60,000 nt of DNA, from positions 5,887,175-5,947,174 of the forward strand of contig NC_134032.1 in assembly GCF_964204645.1 (NCBI RefSeq), read 5' to 3'. The notes beneath the pieces are model-generated. The model did not search any database. It saw nothing but the letters and a program-made list of their open reading frames with translations, and was not told where the DNA came from. The DNA is from Tubulanus polymorphus (taxonomy: Eukaryota > Nemertea > Palaeonemertea > Tubulaniformes > Tubulanidae). Of this stretch, positions 34,926 through 44,575 are shown piece after piece (the first letter of the stretch is position 1; each line of letters begins with the position of its first letter). Position numbers and translations under genes: made by a program.

Positions 34926-34937
34926 TTTTTTTATCAT

Positions 34938-36281
34938 ATGAATGGGTTTTCCAAAAGCTTTCCAATATAATAAATCAATAATAAAATAAATTAATAATTA
35001 AAAATTATTATAAATTAAATATAATATTCCCGCAATAGATTTTGATAAAAATAGTACATATAGAAATTTCGTTTTCAATTCATTAACTAATCTAGAAATT
35101 TATGTTACTGAATCACAGTTTTTTATTTCTAAAATGGAAAATATATTTAATACATATGAAGTTACTTTTACTCGAGATGAATATCATATATTTATATAAA
35201 GTAAAATCTAATATGAAATATTGGCAGAATCAATTAAATGTTGCTGTTTATTGTGCAACAACTGGTTGTGGTATAAGTTGGAATGATCATTAAAATAACT
35301 TAGATAAAAATTTGAATTATTCTGATTTAAAATTAATTCACACAATATTTAGATTTCACACATATTTTCAAATCAGAATAATATTAAATGAATTAGAATG
35401 TCCTTTACCCGGATCTAAATATCTTTAAGAATTGGATAATAATAATAATCTATCTAAGTTTTATAAAATATGTAATGAATTTAATATAAATATTAATTCC
35501 GATTTTAGAGCGCATGGTAAATTGCAAGGTATTGGTGAACAGTATGAAATAAAAAGAATTGATTATATGCATAGAATTGGAGCTTATCATAATTATAAAA
35601 TTGATAATAATAATGGTTGGATTAATTTCATTTAATTTTAGAAAATAGTGAAGGTTTTACTATAAAGCTGGAATACAAAGAATAAATCAATCAATTAGAA
35701 CTTATTTGATATGCATTTTAGGCGCGCAAGTTGAAACAAGATCACCAATAGCTGGAAATGATAACACTTCATTTGATACACAGAAACAATTCAAAGTATT
35801 ATTTGAAGATTCAATTCATAATGATAAAAATAGATCGATTCCAGAAAACATAGTAAGATATCAAAATTATTTAGATAAATCACATATTAGATTAAATTAT
35901 TGTATAGGCCCTAATCTATTAATCATTTCTTATGATTTAGTATTAAAGATGGGAAATATAATTGGTTATAATAATCTAATTAAAACTGCAACAATAAATA
36001 ATTCATTTGGATTGAATGATATAAATAAAAAAGATTATTACTGCTCCAAAATTAAGGTGAAAAAAATAAAAAAAAATATTCAATCAACAGAAACTAAAAC
36101 TAAGAATATTAAATTAAATAATGATTCTAAAATAAAAGATTATAATACTTCAGAAAATGGTAAAACTCATATTATTCAACATGAAATAGATAAAACTGAT
36201 TATGATAATAAATCCCATGAAAATGCTAAATTAGCTATAACTTGTATAGGAATTGTAATCGGAGTAATATTATATTTTTAA
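34938..36281 (+). pseudogene. Large conserved Polinton protein of unknown role, N-terminal part decayed
   Basis: The C-terminal part is open (35706-36281, 191 residues): GAQVETRSPIAG, then ENIVRYQNYLDKSHIRLNY, VLKMGNIIGYNN, a basic and asparagine-rich linker, and a final membrane span (LAITCIGIVIGVILYF). Upstream pieces in several frames (FYKICNEFNININSDFRAHG; FISKMENIFNTYEVTF) are consistent with one protein of about 440 residues broken by many stops. Proteins with the TRSP and KVDYF-like patterns are common next to capsid genes in Polintons of invertebrates. I recall no experimental function. The start at 34938 lacks the usual motif and is uncertain. Confidence 0.6.
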
Positions 36282-36303
36282 TTTTAATTTTTTTATTATA
36301 TAA

Positions 36304-37634
36304 ATGGCAAAAGTAGATATTCCATTGGATCCTTTAGATGACGCTCCTGGTATAAGTGATGAACCACAACCTGATTTTGATGAAACAAGTTTTGGTAACG
36401 ATAATGAAACAGCATATAATTCTAATTTAGCAAGACCTGATACTAATGGATTTGTTAGTAAAGCACGTTCAAGATTGGATATTGAAAATGAAAATAAAGG
36501 TTTAATAAAAAAAGAATTAGAATATGAAGAATTAACTGATAAATTTAAACCAATATTAAAAAATTCTGGTTTCAATATAACTAATAAAGGTATGAATTAT
36601 TTAGTAAAAGATTTGAAATATTTAAATGGTGACTATTATTGGCATTTGAAAGATGACTATTATTTTAAGATATCTTCGAATAAAAGTCTCGATAAAATAA
36701 TAACAAAACCAACTTTAATTAAATTAGAACAATCTAGAATTAAGAAAATCAATAATGATGTTATAACTGATGTTACAGAAGAAGAGATAACTCTAAATAG
36801 AATAGAATTTAAACGAAGAAATGATGATTTTTTGAAGATAATTAATGAAAATTTAGAACCAGAAACAATTCCTAAAGAAGTTATTAATTCTAAAACTAGT
36901 AAACTTAAATCAACTGCAATTCAAGAAGATATTATATTTGAAATAACATTTGCTCCTGTAAATGAAATTGTATTATCTAGCGTTGTTAAAGATATGGGTT
37001 ATAAATTATCGAATATATGTTTAGAATATGATACAGTAACTAATGAAAATATTGTATTAACACAATTCAAACTCAATACAAAGGATTTTCATTATTATAT
37101 GATTATATTGATAAGTTTAAAACTGTAACTATTAATGCAAGTGATGAAATAATTGATGAGAATATTAACTTCCCAAGAAGATCTATTAAAGGTATATTAA
37201 TATTTTTCACAATTGCAACATATTCTAATGGCGCAATAAATGTTGATAATTATTATAATCCTGAAATAACTAAAGTAGATATAACTATCGAAGGAATAGC
37301 AAATTAAATATTTTGTCAAGGAATGAGAATGATAGATCAAAGGCCAGAAATTAGAAAACATTTTATGAATGAAAAATTAAAATCATCTGAAAATTGTAAT
37401 ATTAATCAAATTGATTATTATACCGGTAATAAATATGCATAATGGTTAGATTTTAGAACAACAGAGGATAACTTATTACATGGTTCTGGGAAAAAACTAC
37501 AAAATACAAAAGATGGAATACAATTATTCATGAAAAAGAAAAAAAGAAGCTTAAATTTCAAAATGCACATTTATATTATATCTGACGCGCAATTAAATAT
37601 TATGAATTCTCAATTAGAAAGTATTCAATATTAG
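36304..37634 (+). pseudogene. Major capsid protein (double jelly roll), broken
   Basis: It starts in TATATAAATGG. The long first frame (to 37128) has an acidic N-terminal arm (PLDPLDDAPGISDEPQPDFD) and later the capsid strand IFEITFAPVN followed by NICLEYDTVTNENIVL. From about 37085 the similarity continues in another frame, with the signature NFPRRSIKGILIFF, YYNPEI and VTIEG-like strands. Stops at 37305-37307 and 37440-37442 interrupt it. Then follow WLDFRTTEDNLLHGSG, NTKDGIQLF and a final ISDAQLNIMNSQLES ending at 37634. These are the patterns of Polinton double-jelly-roll major capsid proteins. At least one frameshift and two nonsense codons make it inactive. Confidence 0.88.
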
Positions 37635-37687
37635 AAATATTAATTAGAAAGTATTCAATATTAGAAATATAAAGTTAAAATTAACGA

Positions 37688-37697
37688 TATATAAATG
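37688..37697 (+). promoter_or_regulatory. TATATAAATG start-site motif (example of a shared signal)
   Basis: The ATG of the integrase is embedded in TATATAAATG. The same (A/T)ATAAATG context occurs at the starts at 27845, 33408, 33769, 34016, 34491, 36304, 38823, 39767 and 40305, and on the minus strand at 32563 and 41078. It also occurs at the satellite gene 20734. Poxvirus late promoters have TAAATG overlapping the start codon, so a promoter-initiator role is a reasonable inference. Confidence 0.6.
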
Positions 37698-38822
37698 GGT
37701 GGTGAAAAAACTCCTAATACTAAAGAACAATATTTAAGAAATCTATATTACAACCCTGAGATTTCGGTTGCTTATTTTTCTATAAAAAATATATGGCGCC
37801 AAGTAAAACAAGATAAATTAGATAAGATAATCCCACAAAATTTAGTTAAATATAAAGATATAAATGATTTTATGTTAGAACAGCCAACATATACAACACA
37901 TAAAAAAATTGTTAGAAAATATAAAACTCGTAAAACTATGGTAAGTTATGTAGATCAACAGTGGCAAGGAGATTTAATTGATATGAAAAATCTTAAAAAA
38001 GATAATAATGATTATTGGTGGATATTGAATATAATTGATATTTTTAGTCGTTATGTATGGAGCTTCCCACTTTATAGAAAAGATGCTGCACAAACATCAC
38101 ATGTTTTAAGAAAATTTCTTTCAGGTGGTAAACTAAAACCAGAAAAAATTCAATTTGATGATGGAAAAGAATTTGATAATTCATTAGTTCATGGACTTTT
38201 AGATTTTCATAATATTAAATATTTTTCGACAAAATCGGATAAAAAAGCAGCAGTTGTTGAACGATTTAATAGAACATTAAGAACAAGAATGTGGAAATAT
38301 TTCACAGCAAATAATACTTATAAATTGATTGATATTTTACCAAAATTGATAGAAGGTTATAACAATTCTTGTCATTCTTCTATTGGAATGAAACCTATTG
38401 ATGCTAAAAAACCTGAAAATGCTGAAATTGTTTGGAATAACTTGTATGGGGCATTTCTTGTAGATGATTTTGGTGAGCCCAAATTTAAAGTTGGTCAAAA
38501 TGTTAGAATTTCAAAGTATAAAAAGATATTTGACAAAGGATACGATCGAAATTTTACTAGGGAAATATATAAAATAAAAAAGGTAATAACAACAAAACCA
38601 TATGTCTATAAATTAGAAGATTTAGATGGTGAAGAAGTTGATGGGTATTTTTATGAAGAAGAATTGAATTTACCTACTGAAAATCTAGAACAAGAATATA
38701 AAATTGAAAAAGTATTAAAAACAAAAACTGTTAAAAGAAAAAAATATTCTTTAGTAAAATGGGTTGGATGGCCAGATAAATTTAATGAATGGATATTATC
38801 AAGTAAAATTAAAGATATATAA
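37695..38822 (+). CDS. Polinton integrase with C-terminal chromodomain
   Basis: A 375-residue intact retroviral-type integrase. After an N-terminal helical region the catalytic core shows WQGDLIDM (Asp93), IQFDDGKEF (Asp155) and AAVVERFNRTL (Glu189), the DDE triad with 33 residues between the last two. The Y-N-xxxH-S motif (EGYNNSCHSSIG) follows. An SH3-like segment comes next, then a chromodomain at the end (YKIEKVLK, SLVKWVGWPDKFNEW). In the family it inserts the element with 6-bp target duplications, and the chromodomain may steer integration to marked chromatin. It is the longest unbroken gene of the element among heavily mutated neighbours. Its TAA stop overlaps the TATAAATG signal of the ATPase gene. 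Confidence 0.95.
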   Translation: MGGEKTPNTKEQYLRNLYYNPEISVAYFSIKNIWRQVKQDKLDKIIPQNLVKYKDINDFMLEQPTYTTHKKIVRKYKTRKTMVSYVDQQWQGDLIDMKNLKKDNNDYWWILNIIDIFSRYVWSFPLYRKDAAQTSHVLRKFLSGGKLKPEKIQFDDGKEFDNSLVHGLLDFHNIKYFSTKSDKKAAVVERFNRTLRTRMWKYFTANNTYKLIDILPKLIEGYNNSCHSSIGMKPIDAKKPENAEIVWNNLYGAFLVDDFGEPKFKVGQNVRISKYKKIFDKGYDRNFTREIYKIKKVITTKPYVYKLEDLDGEEVDGYFYEEELNLPTENLEQEYKIEKVLKTKTVKRKKYSLVKWVGWPDKFNEWILSSKIKDI

Positions 38823-39431
38823 ATGAATAAGGAATTATTTATATTTGAACCTCATAATATGTTAATTTCTGGCGTAACAAATTGTGGAAAAACTTATTTT
38901 ATATTAAATTTATTAGAAACTATTTATAAAAACTATTTTGATAATATAGTATTATTTTGTCCAACATATGAATTTAATCAAACTTATGATAGAAATATTA
39001 CTAGAAATAATAAATTTATTATATTAGATCCTAAAACAGTTAAAGGAAATTTAGATAATTGTATTAAAATAGCAATTGATATTTACAAAGGATCTAATAC
39101 ATTATTTATCATAAATGATTGTGCAAATTTACATGATTCAAAAGTGAGAGAAAGTGAGTTATGCTATTTAGCTTTCTCTGGGAGACATTTTGGGATGACA
39201 ACTTGGGTTTTAAATCAAAAATATAATTCAATTGTTAAAGATTTTAGAGAAAACATTAGATTTTTAGTTTTATTTTATAACAAAGATAGGAAATCGATGA
39301 AAAATGCACTTGAGGAAAATGATATTATTCCACATGATTTACATAATGAATATATGGATAAATTGAAAAATAATAAAAGATCAAAATTACTATTAAGATT
39401 ACAACACCCATTTAAATATGAATTTATTTAA
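38823..39431 (+). CDS. FtsK/HerA-type genome-packaging ATPase
   Basis: A 202-residue intact protein. Walker A is GVTNCGKT (residues 17-24). Walker B is LFIINDC (about residue 94 onward), where Asn precedes the Asp. A later SGRHFGMTTWVLNQ segment corresponds to the sensor/arginine region of this family. It starts directly after the integrase stop, with the shared TATAAATG. In Polintons and adintoviruses this ATPase pumps the DNA into the capsid. The length fits the compact Polinton version. The intact frame contrasts with the broken capsid genes. Confidence 0.92.
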   Translation: MNKELFIFEPHNMLISGVTNCGKTYFILNLLETIYKNYFDNIVLFCPTYEFNQTYDRNITRNNKFIILDPKTVKGNLDNCIKIAIDIYKGSNTLFIINDCANLHDSKVRESELCYLAFSGRHFGMTTWVLNQKYNSIVKDFRENIRFLVLFYNKDRKSMKNALEENDIIPHDLHNEYMDKLKNNKRSKLLLRLQHPFKYEFI

Positions 39432-39434
39432 ACT

Positions 39435-39750
39435 CAACTAGCTTGTTAATCTAGTATATTTTAGTTACAATCTAGTTGAATTCTAGTTATTGGTAGTTGG
39501 AACAAAAATCAACTAGATTTAACAAGAAATAAATAAAAACAACAATATTTCAACTAGCTTGTTAATCTAGTTTAATTCTAGTTACATTCTAGTTAAATTC
39601 TAGTTGAATTCTAGTTGTAAGTAGTTGAAACAAAAATCAAATAAAATTCAACAATAAATAAATAAAAACTACAATATTTCAACTAGTTTGTTAATCTAGT
39701 TGAATTCTAGTTAAATTCTAGTTGAATTCTAGTTGCAACAACACAACTAA
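39435..39750. repeat. Nested tandem repeat between ATPase and next gene
   Basis: Three units of roughly 110-120 bp, each starting TCAACTAG and TTGTTAATCTAG. They contain runs of an 11-bp subrepeat (AATTCTAGTTG / AATTCTAGTTA). AT-rich and non-coding. Only the third unit abuts the next start codon. The position between two genes that are otherwise tightly packed suggests a non-coding role or simple expansion. Confidence 0.85.
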
Positions 39751-39766
39751 TTTGTTTGTTATATAA

Positions 39767-40357
39767 ATGGGAGGTGAAAAGAAAATAAAATCTAAAAATG
39801 GTGATGTTCTAATTGAAAAAACTTTAGATGATTTAGGAATGATAGAAACAAAATTAACTCCAGATGATGGTGCTTTAAATAATGTTACAACAAATATTAA
39901 TTATGAATATTATCTTTATTGCAAACATCAATTAGAAATATTAATAGCGTCTGGAAAATGTAAAAATTTTATCGGTAAAAATTTAACTTATAATGAATTA
40001 GACACAATGAAATCAGATGAAATTATTATATTATTTAAGATTAATGAAACCGCGAGAATAGCTAGAATTAATGATGCGATATCAGAAAATGTAGTAAAAG
40101 GTTATAGTAAATTATGTAATTATATGCTGCCAATTCAAGATGAAAATAGATTATATGCTGATTTAAAAAATGATTATTTAGTTATGACTGAATTGAATAA
40201 ATGGATTGGATATTTATCATTTCAATTAGGTGGATTTATGACATTATTATCAACTGGAGTTATAACATTTTCAAATATTGAAAGTAAAAGTGTTTCTATA
40301 ATAAATGAGCGAGGTGGAAGAAGTGAAGAAAAAACCGAGAAGTCCAAAACAAATTGA
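39767..40357 (+). CDS. Unknown Polinton protein
   Basis: A 196-residue intact protein beginning in GTTATATAAATGG. The first residues MGGEK are the same as those of the integrase. It is mostly helical and charged, with one weakly hydrophobic stretch near the C-terminus (YLSFQLGGFMTLLSTGVITF). Its last 18 codons overlap the next gene. I do not recognise the family. The position beside the ATPase suggests a virion or assembly role. Confidence 0.6.
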   Translation: MGGEKKIKSKNGDVLIEKTLDDLGMIETKLTPDDGALNNVTTNINYEYYLYCKHQLEILIASGKCKNFIGKNLTYNELDTMKSDEIIILFKINETARIARINDAISENVVKGYSKLCNYMLPIQDENRLYADLKNDYLVMTELNKWIGYLSFQLGGFMTLLSTGVITFSNIESKSVSIINERGGRSEEKTEKSKTN

Positions 40358-40625
40358 ATGGTCTCAGCAATTAGGAATTAAATCACAAGAATATAAAAAA
40401 GCTGTAAAAGAAAAAATAAGTAATAAAAATGGTGAAAATATTGTTATTTCTTCTCCTTCTAATAATAGAATATTTGATAAATATCTATATTTTACGGCTG
40501 GATTTGTAATTGTATTCATTTTGATTGGGTGTAGTTGGTATAAGAAATCAAATAAAATTCATGATATTAATAATTCTGAAATAACTGCTATTAAAATGAA
40601 AATACTTCTGAAATTCAAAAATTGA
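40305..40625 (+). CDS. Small basic membrane protein
   Basis: A 106-residue protein whose ATG lies in ATAATAAATGAG and which overlaps the end of the previous gene in another frame. The N-terminal part is basic (KKKPRSPKQIEWSQQLG, with further Lys clusters). One membrane span follows (YFTAGFVIVFILIGCSWY), then a short tail. The overlapping start and the shared start motif support it as a real gene. Function unknown. Confidence 0.6.
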   Translation: MSEVEEVKKKPRSPKQIEWSQQLGIKSQEYKKAVKEKISNKNGENIVISSPSNNRIFDKYLYFTAGFVIVFILIGCSWYKKSNKIHDINNSEITAIKMKILLKFKN

Positions 40626-40751
40626 TAATAAAAAAATGGATTAATATTTTAGAAAAAAAGCAAAAAAAATAATTTTTTTAATTAATTGAATTGTCCAGAT
40701 AAGTCATTTCGGATTCTAGATGTTCATTATTTTTATTATTTTATTTTCTAT

Positions 40752-41078
40752 TTAATCAACAATTTCTAAATCATGATGACCGTCTTCATTTTTTCCATGA
40801 TAGATTATTTTAAATCATTCTAAATCTTTTAATTCCTCTGTACTCAATTAAACCCATTTATCAGGTAAAAATACTTGAAATTCTCGCGTTGTACTAACAT
40901 TACAGTAGCTTAAATTTGCTGATACTTTCTCTCCATATTTAGTTTTTATCTTTTCTAATTTTAATATTTTGCGTTCAATTTCTTTTGTAACATCAGCTAA
41001 CTTTTTTATTTCAATTTGTTTTTTTGCTGGTTTTATTCTGTTATTTATTGTTGCTAAGAATGCTTTTCTATCTCCCAT
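40752..41078 (-). pseudogene. Right-end minus-strand gene with two in-frame stops
   Basis: The start codon lies inside the right inverted repeat (CCTAATAAATGGGAG), mirroring the polymerase start at the other end. Both products begin MGD because the repeat encodes those codons. The open part reads MGDRKAFLATINNRIKP, with a helical basic middle and FQVFLPDKWV. The same frame runs on through two stops to a TAA at 40752-40754, with an acidic end (KNEDGHHDLEIVD). Function unknown. The likely full length would be about 108 codons. Confidence 0.6.
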
Positions 41079-41163
41079 TTATTAGGAAAAAAAATTACTT
41101 GTGGTGATGAGTGGTGTCTCGACCTCTCGACCTCTGGTATGAAAACGCCATATTCCAATTACT
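41069..41163 (-). repeat. Right terminal inverted repeat of the Polinton
   Basis: 95 bp, the inverse of 27759-27854, followed by target duplication TATGGA (41164-41169). Confidence 0.95.
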
Positions 41164-41169
41164 TATGGA

Positions 41170-41941
41170 GACATATTGTACAACAGTGCAAGTAAAGCCT
41201 CCCTCGCAAAACTGGACCGAGTCCACTACTCAGCAGCTCTTTGCGTTTCCGGGTGTATCCGTGGCTCGAATTCTAGCAAAGTCCTTTCTTGTCTCAACTG
41301 GAAAACACTCGGTACTCGTAGGAAAGAACGACTTCAAACATATATGTACCGAGTCTCATCAGGAAATATTCCCACTCACGCCTCTTCTATCTTTAATACA
41401 TACAAATCGGTTCGACCTCGCTTCATCAGAAATCCTCGACCCTTCACCATACCAGCCGGCACTAGTGCGAAAATTCGTTCGTCTCCCTCCTTTTTACTCA
41501 TGGACACCTGGAACAACACCGACAATAATCTTCGCTCGCTGACTACGCTTTCCCTATTCAAGTCTCGTATCAAACATAAAGTTTAGACTGCTGTTCCAAC
41601 CTACTTGATTAACGACATAAACCGAGATGAAGAAATTTCACTTAACCGATTACGCACCGACCTCCTTTTAAAATCTCAATTTTATGTTCACAACTTTATT
41701 AATGTCCGTAATCCAACATGCAACTTGTGTAAAAAAACCAGCTAACACTAAACACTTTATGCTTAAATGCCAGTCACCTGGTCACAAAACAAAAATCGAC
41801 GCTCTGTTTTCCTCATTCGACAATAAAATAACTGATCACATCTCAAATCTCACTGAAACCAATAAGATAAACTTCCTACTTAACGGCGAAATCTCCCTTT
41901 TCGACCTCCGTACTAACACTCAAATGCTAAAAAATGTTTAA
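41170..41941 (+). pseudogene. Non-LTR retrotransposon ORF2, 3' part, separated by the Polinton
   Basis: The C-terminal region after the RT resumes exactly at the target duplication: YNSASKASLAKLDRVHYSAA, then GCIRGSNSSKVLSCLNW. Next comes the run towards LNRLRTDLLLKSQFYVHNF and a Cys/His motif (CNLCKK, HFMLKC) typical of the end of such ORF2 proteins. Stops and a frame change occur near 41585 and 41735. It ends at 41941. With 26155-27752 it forms one interrupted retrotransposon copy, which therefore predates the Polinton insertion. Confidence 0.9.
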
Positions 41942-43583
41942 AAATGTATTCTTAGTAACTACCAACAATTCCAACATTAGACACCTACACTTGTACAGTA
42001 CCTGCTCTGTTAGCCATTTCATATAAACCATCGTGTAACATTTCTAAATTTATGTCTGGTTTACGCCGAATTTGTAACTTGTAAATGTTTAACTTAACTT
42101 TTGACTTTTGCCTATAATTTACTTGTACCTTGGCACTGGAACTTATATTATAATGTATATTAATATTCGGAATAAACATCTTGATAACTCAAAAAAAAAG
42201 ATTTTGAATGGCGCAACCCGTCTACAATTGACACCTAAAGCGGTTTCTGCGTGTGAACATCTATTATTGCAAAACTGGTTACCTTGGAACCATTAATTTG
42301 CTATTCCACCAGCATAAACATAATTCCGACCATACACCCTGGCACCAGATGCTAGCGCAATCGTCATGGTTCGGATGTTCCGCGTGTATTGTGGCACTAT
42401 CCTTGGACTGCCCATTTAAAAAAAGTTGAACTTCGTATAATTCAGTTTTTCACTTATGCTACGGAAGCGATATTTTTTGGTGGCAATTTTTTGCTCATTA
42501 AAATAACTGCTGTACATCTTTCAGACGAGGCTACGTTGTTTTATATATATATATATAACGTTCCGCTACAATAGATTTCACTAAATTTATAATGGTCATT
42601 ATCTTAAACTATTAAAAGTTCTAAAGTATGAGTGCTTAAATCTTTTTTTCAATATTGTTTAAACTCATAGCGTTGACAGATTACCTGTTATTGCGCCTTT
42701 ATGGGTTGTTAACTTTTCGTAAAACGAAGATATTACAATATTTTTGAAACGATTTTCAATTAAGTTAACTTTTCGTAAAACGAATAGATATTACAATATT
42801 TTTGAAACGATTTTCAATTAAGTTTCAAGTGACGTTTTTTAACCTCCGATGACTGTTTGTTGTGGCTGTTCTGGTTTTAGGAGGGATCCAGTGATGTGAA
42901 CTTTATTGCTAGAATTATTGGACAGAGTATCAAGCATTCAAAAAACGAATAATTAGCCAGAAGGTTCTGGCAGGAGCCCTGATAAAAAGAATTTGGAACT
43001 TTTGTTTGCTGTCTAGCTCTGTGCCCGTATACAAGGATTTCTACAAGTCGTCTATTGCTAGTAAAAATAGGGTCTCTTTTTAAGTCACCCCGGTCTTATA
43101 CCGATAACAACATTTGGTTACTGTACTTTAACAATGCAAAAAAGAATTTTTCCAAGAATGATGTCACCTAGTTATACATATGCCAATGAAAACCATTATA
43201 ATCGAAGGCCTATGGGCCTCTTATTGAGAAATCAATTAAATCTGAGAAGAAATCAGGGCTCCGTAAGATGATATTAGATAAGGATGAACTGTAACTTAAT
43301 TCTTCTGACTGATACAAATGAACATGCATCCAATTTGCGTCACTGAAGGTCAGTCGCATCATAGTGATTTATGTGGTGCACATATTGGTCCTACGTTTAC
43401 AGAATTGGACATTTCAACCGATATTGGCCTTCAAGCGAATGAAATTTGATATGATCAAATCCGGTGCCTAAAACCGTATACAGAATGCTTGACAATTGGC
43501 ATGATTTCTCAAAACTTTTAGAAAGGGGAAGGAGAAGTGGGCAAACGCTTTTCCCACATTTTGTTTCAAACCCACATCTGTAG
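41942..43583. other. Gene-poor stretch with a 56-bp tandem duplication
   Basis: The first ~200 bp may be the 3' untranslated part of the split retrotransposon. At 42708-42823 a 56-bp block (GTTAACTTTTCGTAAAACGA...) occurs twice in tandem, with a 2-bp insertion in the second copy. No coding region is recognised. A GGCCTATGGGCCTCTT block near 43208 has a similar counterpart at about 47835. Confidence 0.5.
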
Positions 43584-43850
43584 ATGAACGATAAGTTCAG
43601 GTTCGGTGGATACCCCAGGGCCCGGTTTCACGAACATATTCTACATGGTGAAATTCGATTAGTGCCGAGGAAAGCCTGCACTGTTATTACAGCATGTGCA
43701 ATTCTTCATAACATTGCTATAACGATGGGAGAACTCGACTTAGATGTGGGTTTTAATGTTGACGACGAAGTTGGTGAAAATGATGTAGTTGATGCCGCAA
43801 ACGCACGACAGACGGTCGGAGAATTTATCGTCAGCGAATACTTCGACTGA
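43584..43850 (+). pseudogene. PIF/Harbinger transposase, C-terminal fragment
   Basis: From about 43660 the frame reads RLVPRKACTVITACAILHNIA, the conserved C-terminal pattern of PIF/Harbinger DDE_Tnp_4 transposases, followed by an acidic tail to 43850. The DDE catalytic part is absent: the sequence directly upstream is the transposon-end-like GGGCCCGGTTTCACGAAC (43618-43635). This is what an internal deletion that joins an element end to the gene's 3' part would leave. Inactive. Confidence 0.75.
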
Positions 43851-44575
43851 GAGAAATGAAAAGCAGCAGAATTTCTTGCAATAAATGACTAAAAACTATT
43901 TAAATATATTTAAACATATGAATTAAATCTTCAAAAAATATTTCAAAACGTTAAAGTTTATAAGTTAATTTAATTAATAAAATTCCTGTTTGCTCTTCCT
44001 GAATTACAATTTCCACCCCGGTTTCTTTCTGCAATTTAGCGATCTCTAGCTGCAACTTTACGTTTTCGAGGGTCAACTTCTGACACGCTAACTTGATTTT
44101 CTTGTTATCTTCGATTAGATTCAACCATTGCTGATGATTAATGTCAGCTGCAGTTATACGTTTGGTGTTGTTGACTGCTGTAGTGCTAGTGGTTGTAGGA
44201 GTGGAACTTGGTACCGGTTAGACTGCTTTCAGCGGATGATTTTGGTGACCGTCAGTCTCTTCGGTCTCATTCTAATCAAACCCTAAAAATTGTAAATTAC
44301 AGCACCGGTGTTAAAGTGCATAGAATAAATTAATAAATATACGTAATCAGTGGGATTCGAACATTAAATTGCCGAGCAATAACGCCTACGATTAAGTGTT
44401 AAGCAAGCTCAGGCACACGCTCTCTGAAGAATTGGACTGGCCCAACGCTCAATCTGAACTAGTTTACCGCAGAATTTCGGAATGAATATATGGATACTGA
44501 AGGATGATATACTACCTAAATTATTACAAAATAAATAAAGTTCCAAGGTCGGAGATATGAATTGAAGCTATTGTC

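Larger units (their letters stand above)
27759..41163. mobile_element. 13.4 kb Maverick/Polinton (adintovirus-like) provirus
   Basis: The boundaries are exact: TATGGA (27753-27758) then AGTAATTGGAATATGGCG at the left, and CGCCATATTCCAATTACT then TATGGA (41164-41169) at the right. A 6-bp duplication and AG-starting inverted repeats are Polinton hallmarks. The cargo confirms it: protein-primed type B polymerase, penton, double-jelly-roll capsid, chromodomain integrase, packaging ATPase and small accessory proteins. The DNA is strikingly AT-rich compared with its flanks. I did not recognise the adenovirus-type maturation protease that many Polintons carry. Polymerase, capsid, penton and several accessory genes are broken, so this copy cannot complete a cycle by itself, but integrase and ATPase frames are intact. 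Confidence 0.96.

Noticed and set aside
36270-36575. Minus-strand 101-codon open frame
   Set aside because: Antisense to the start of the major capsid gene.
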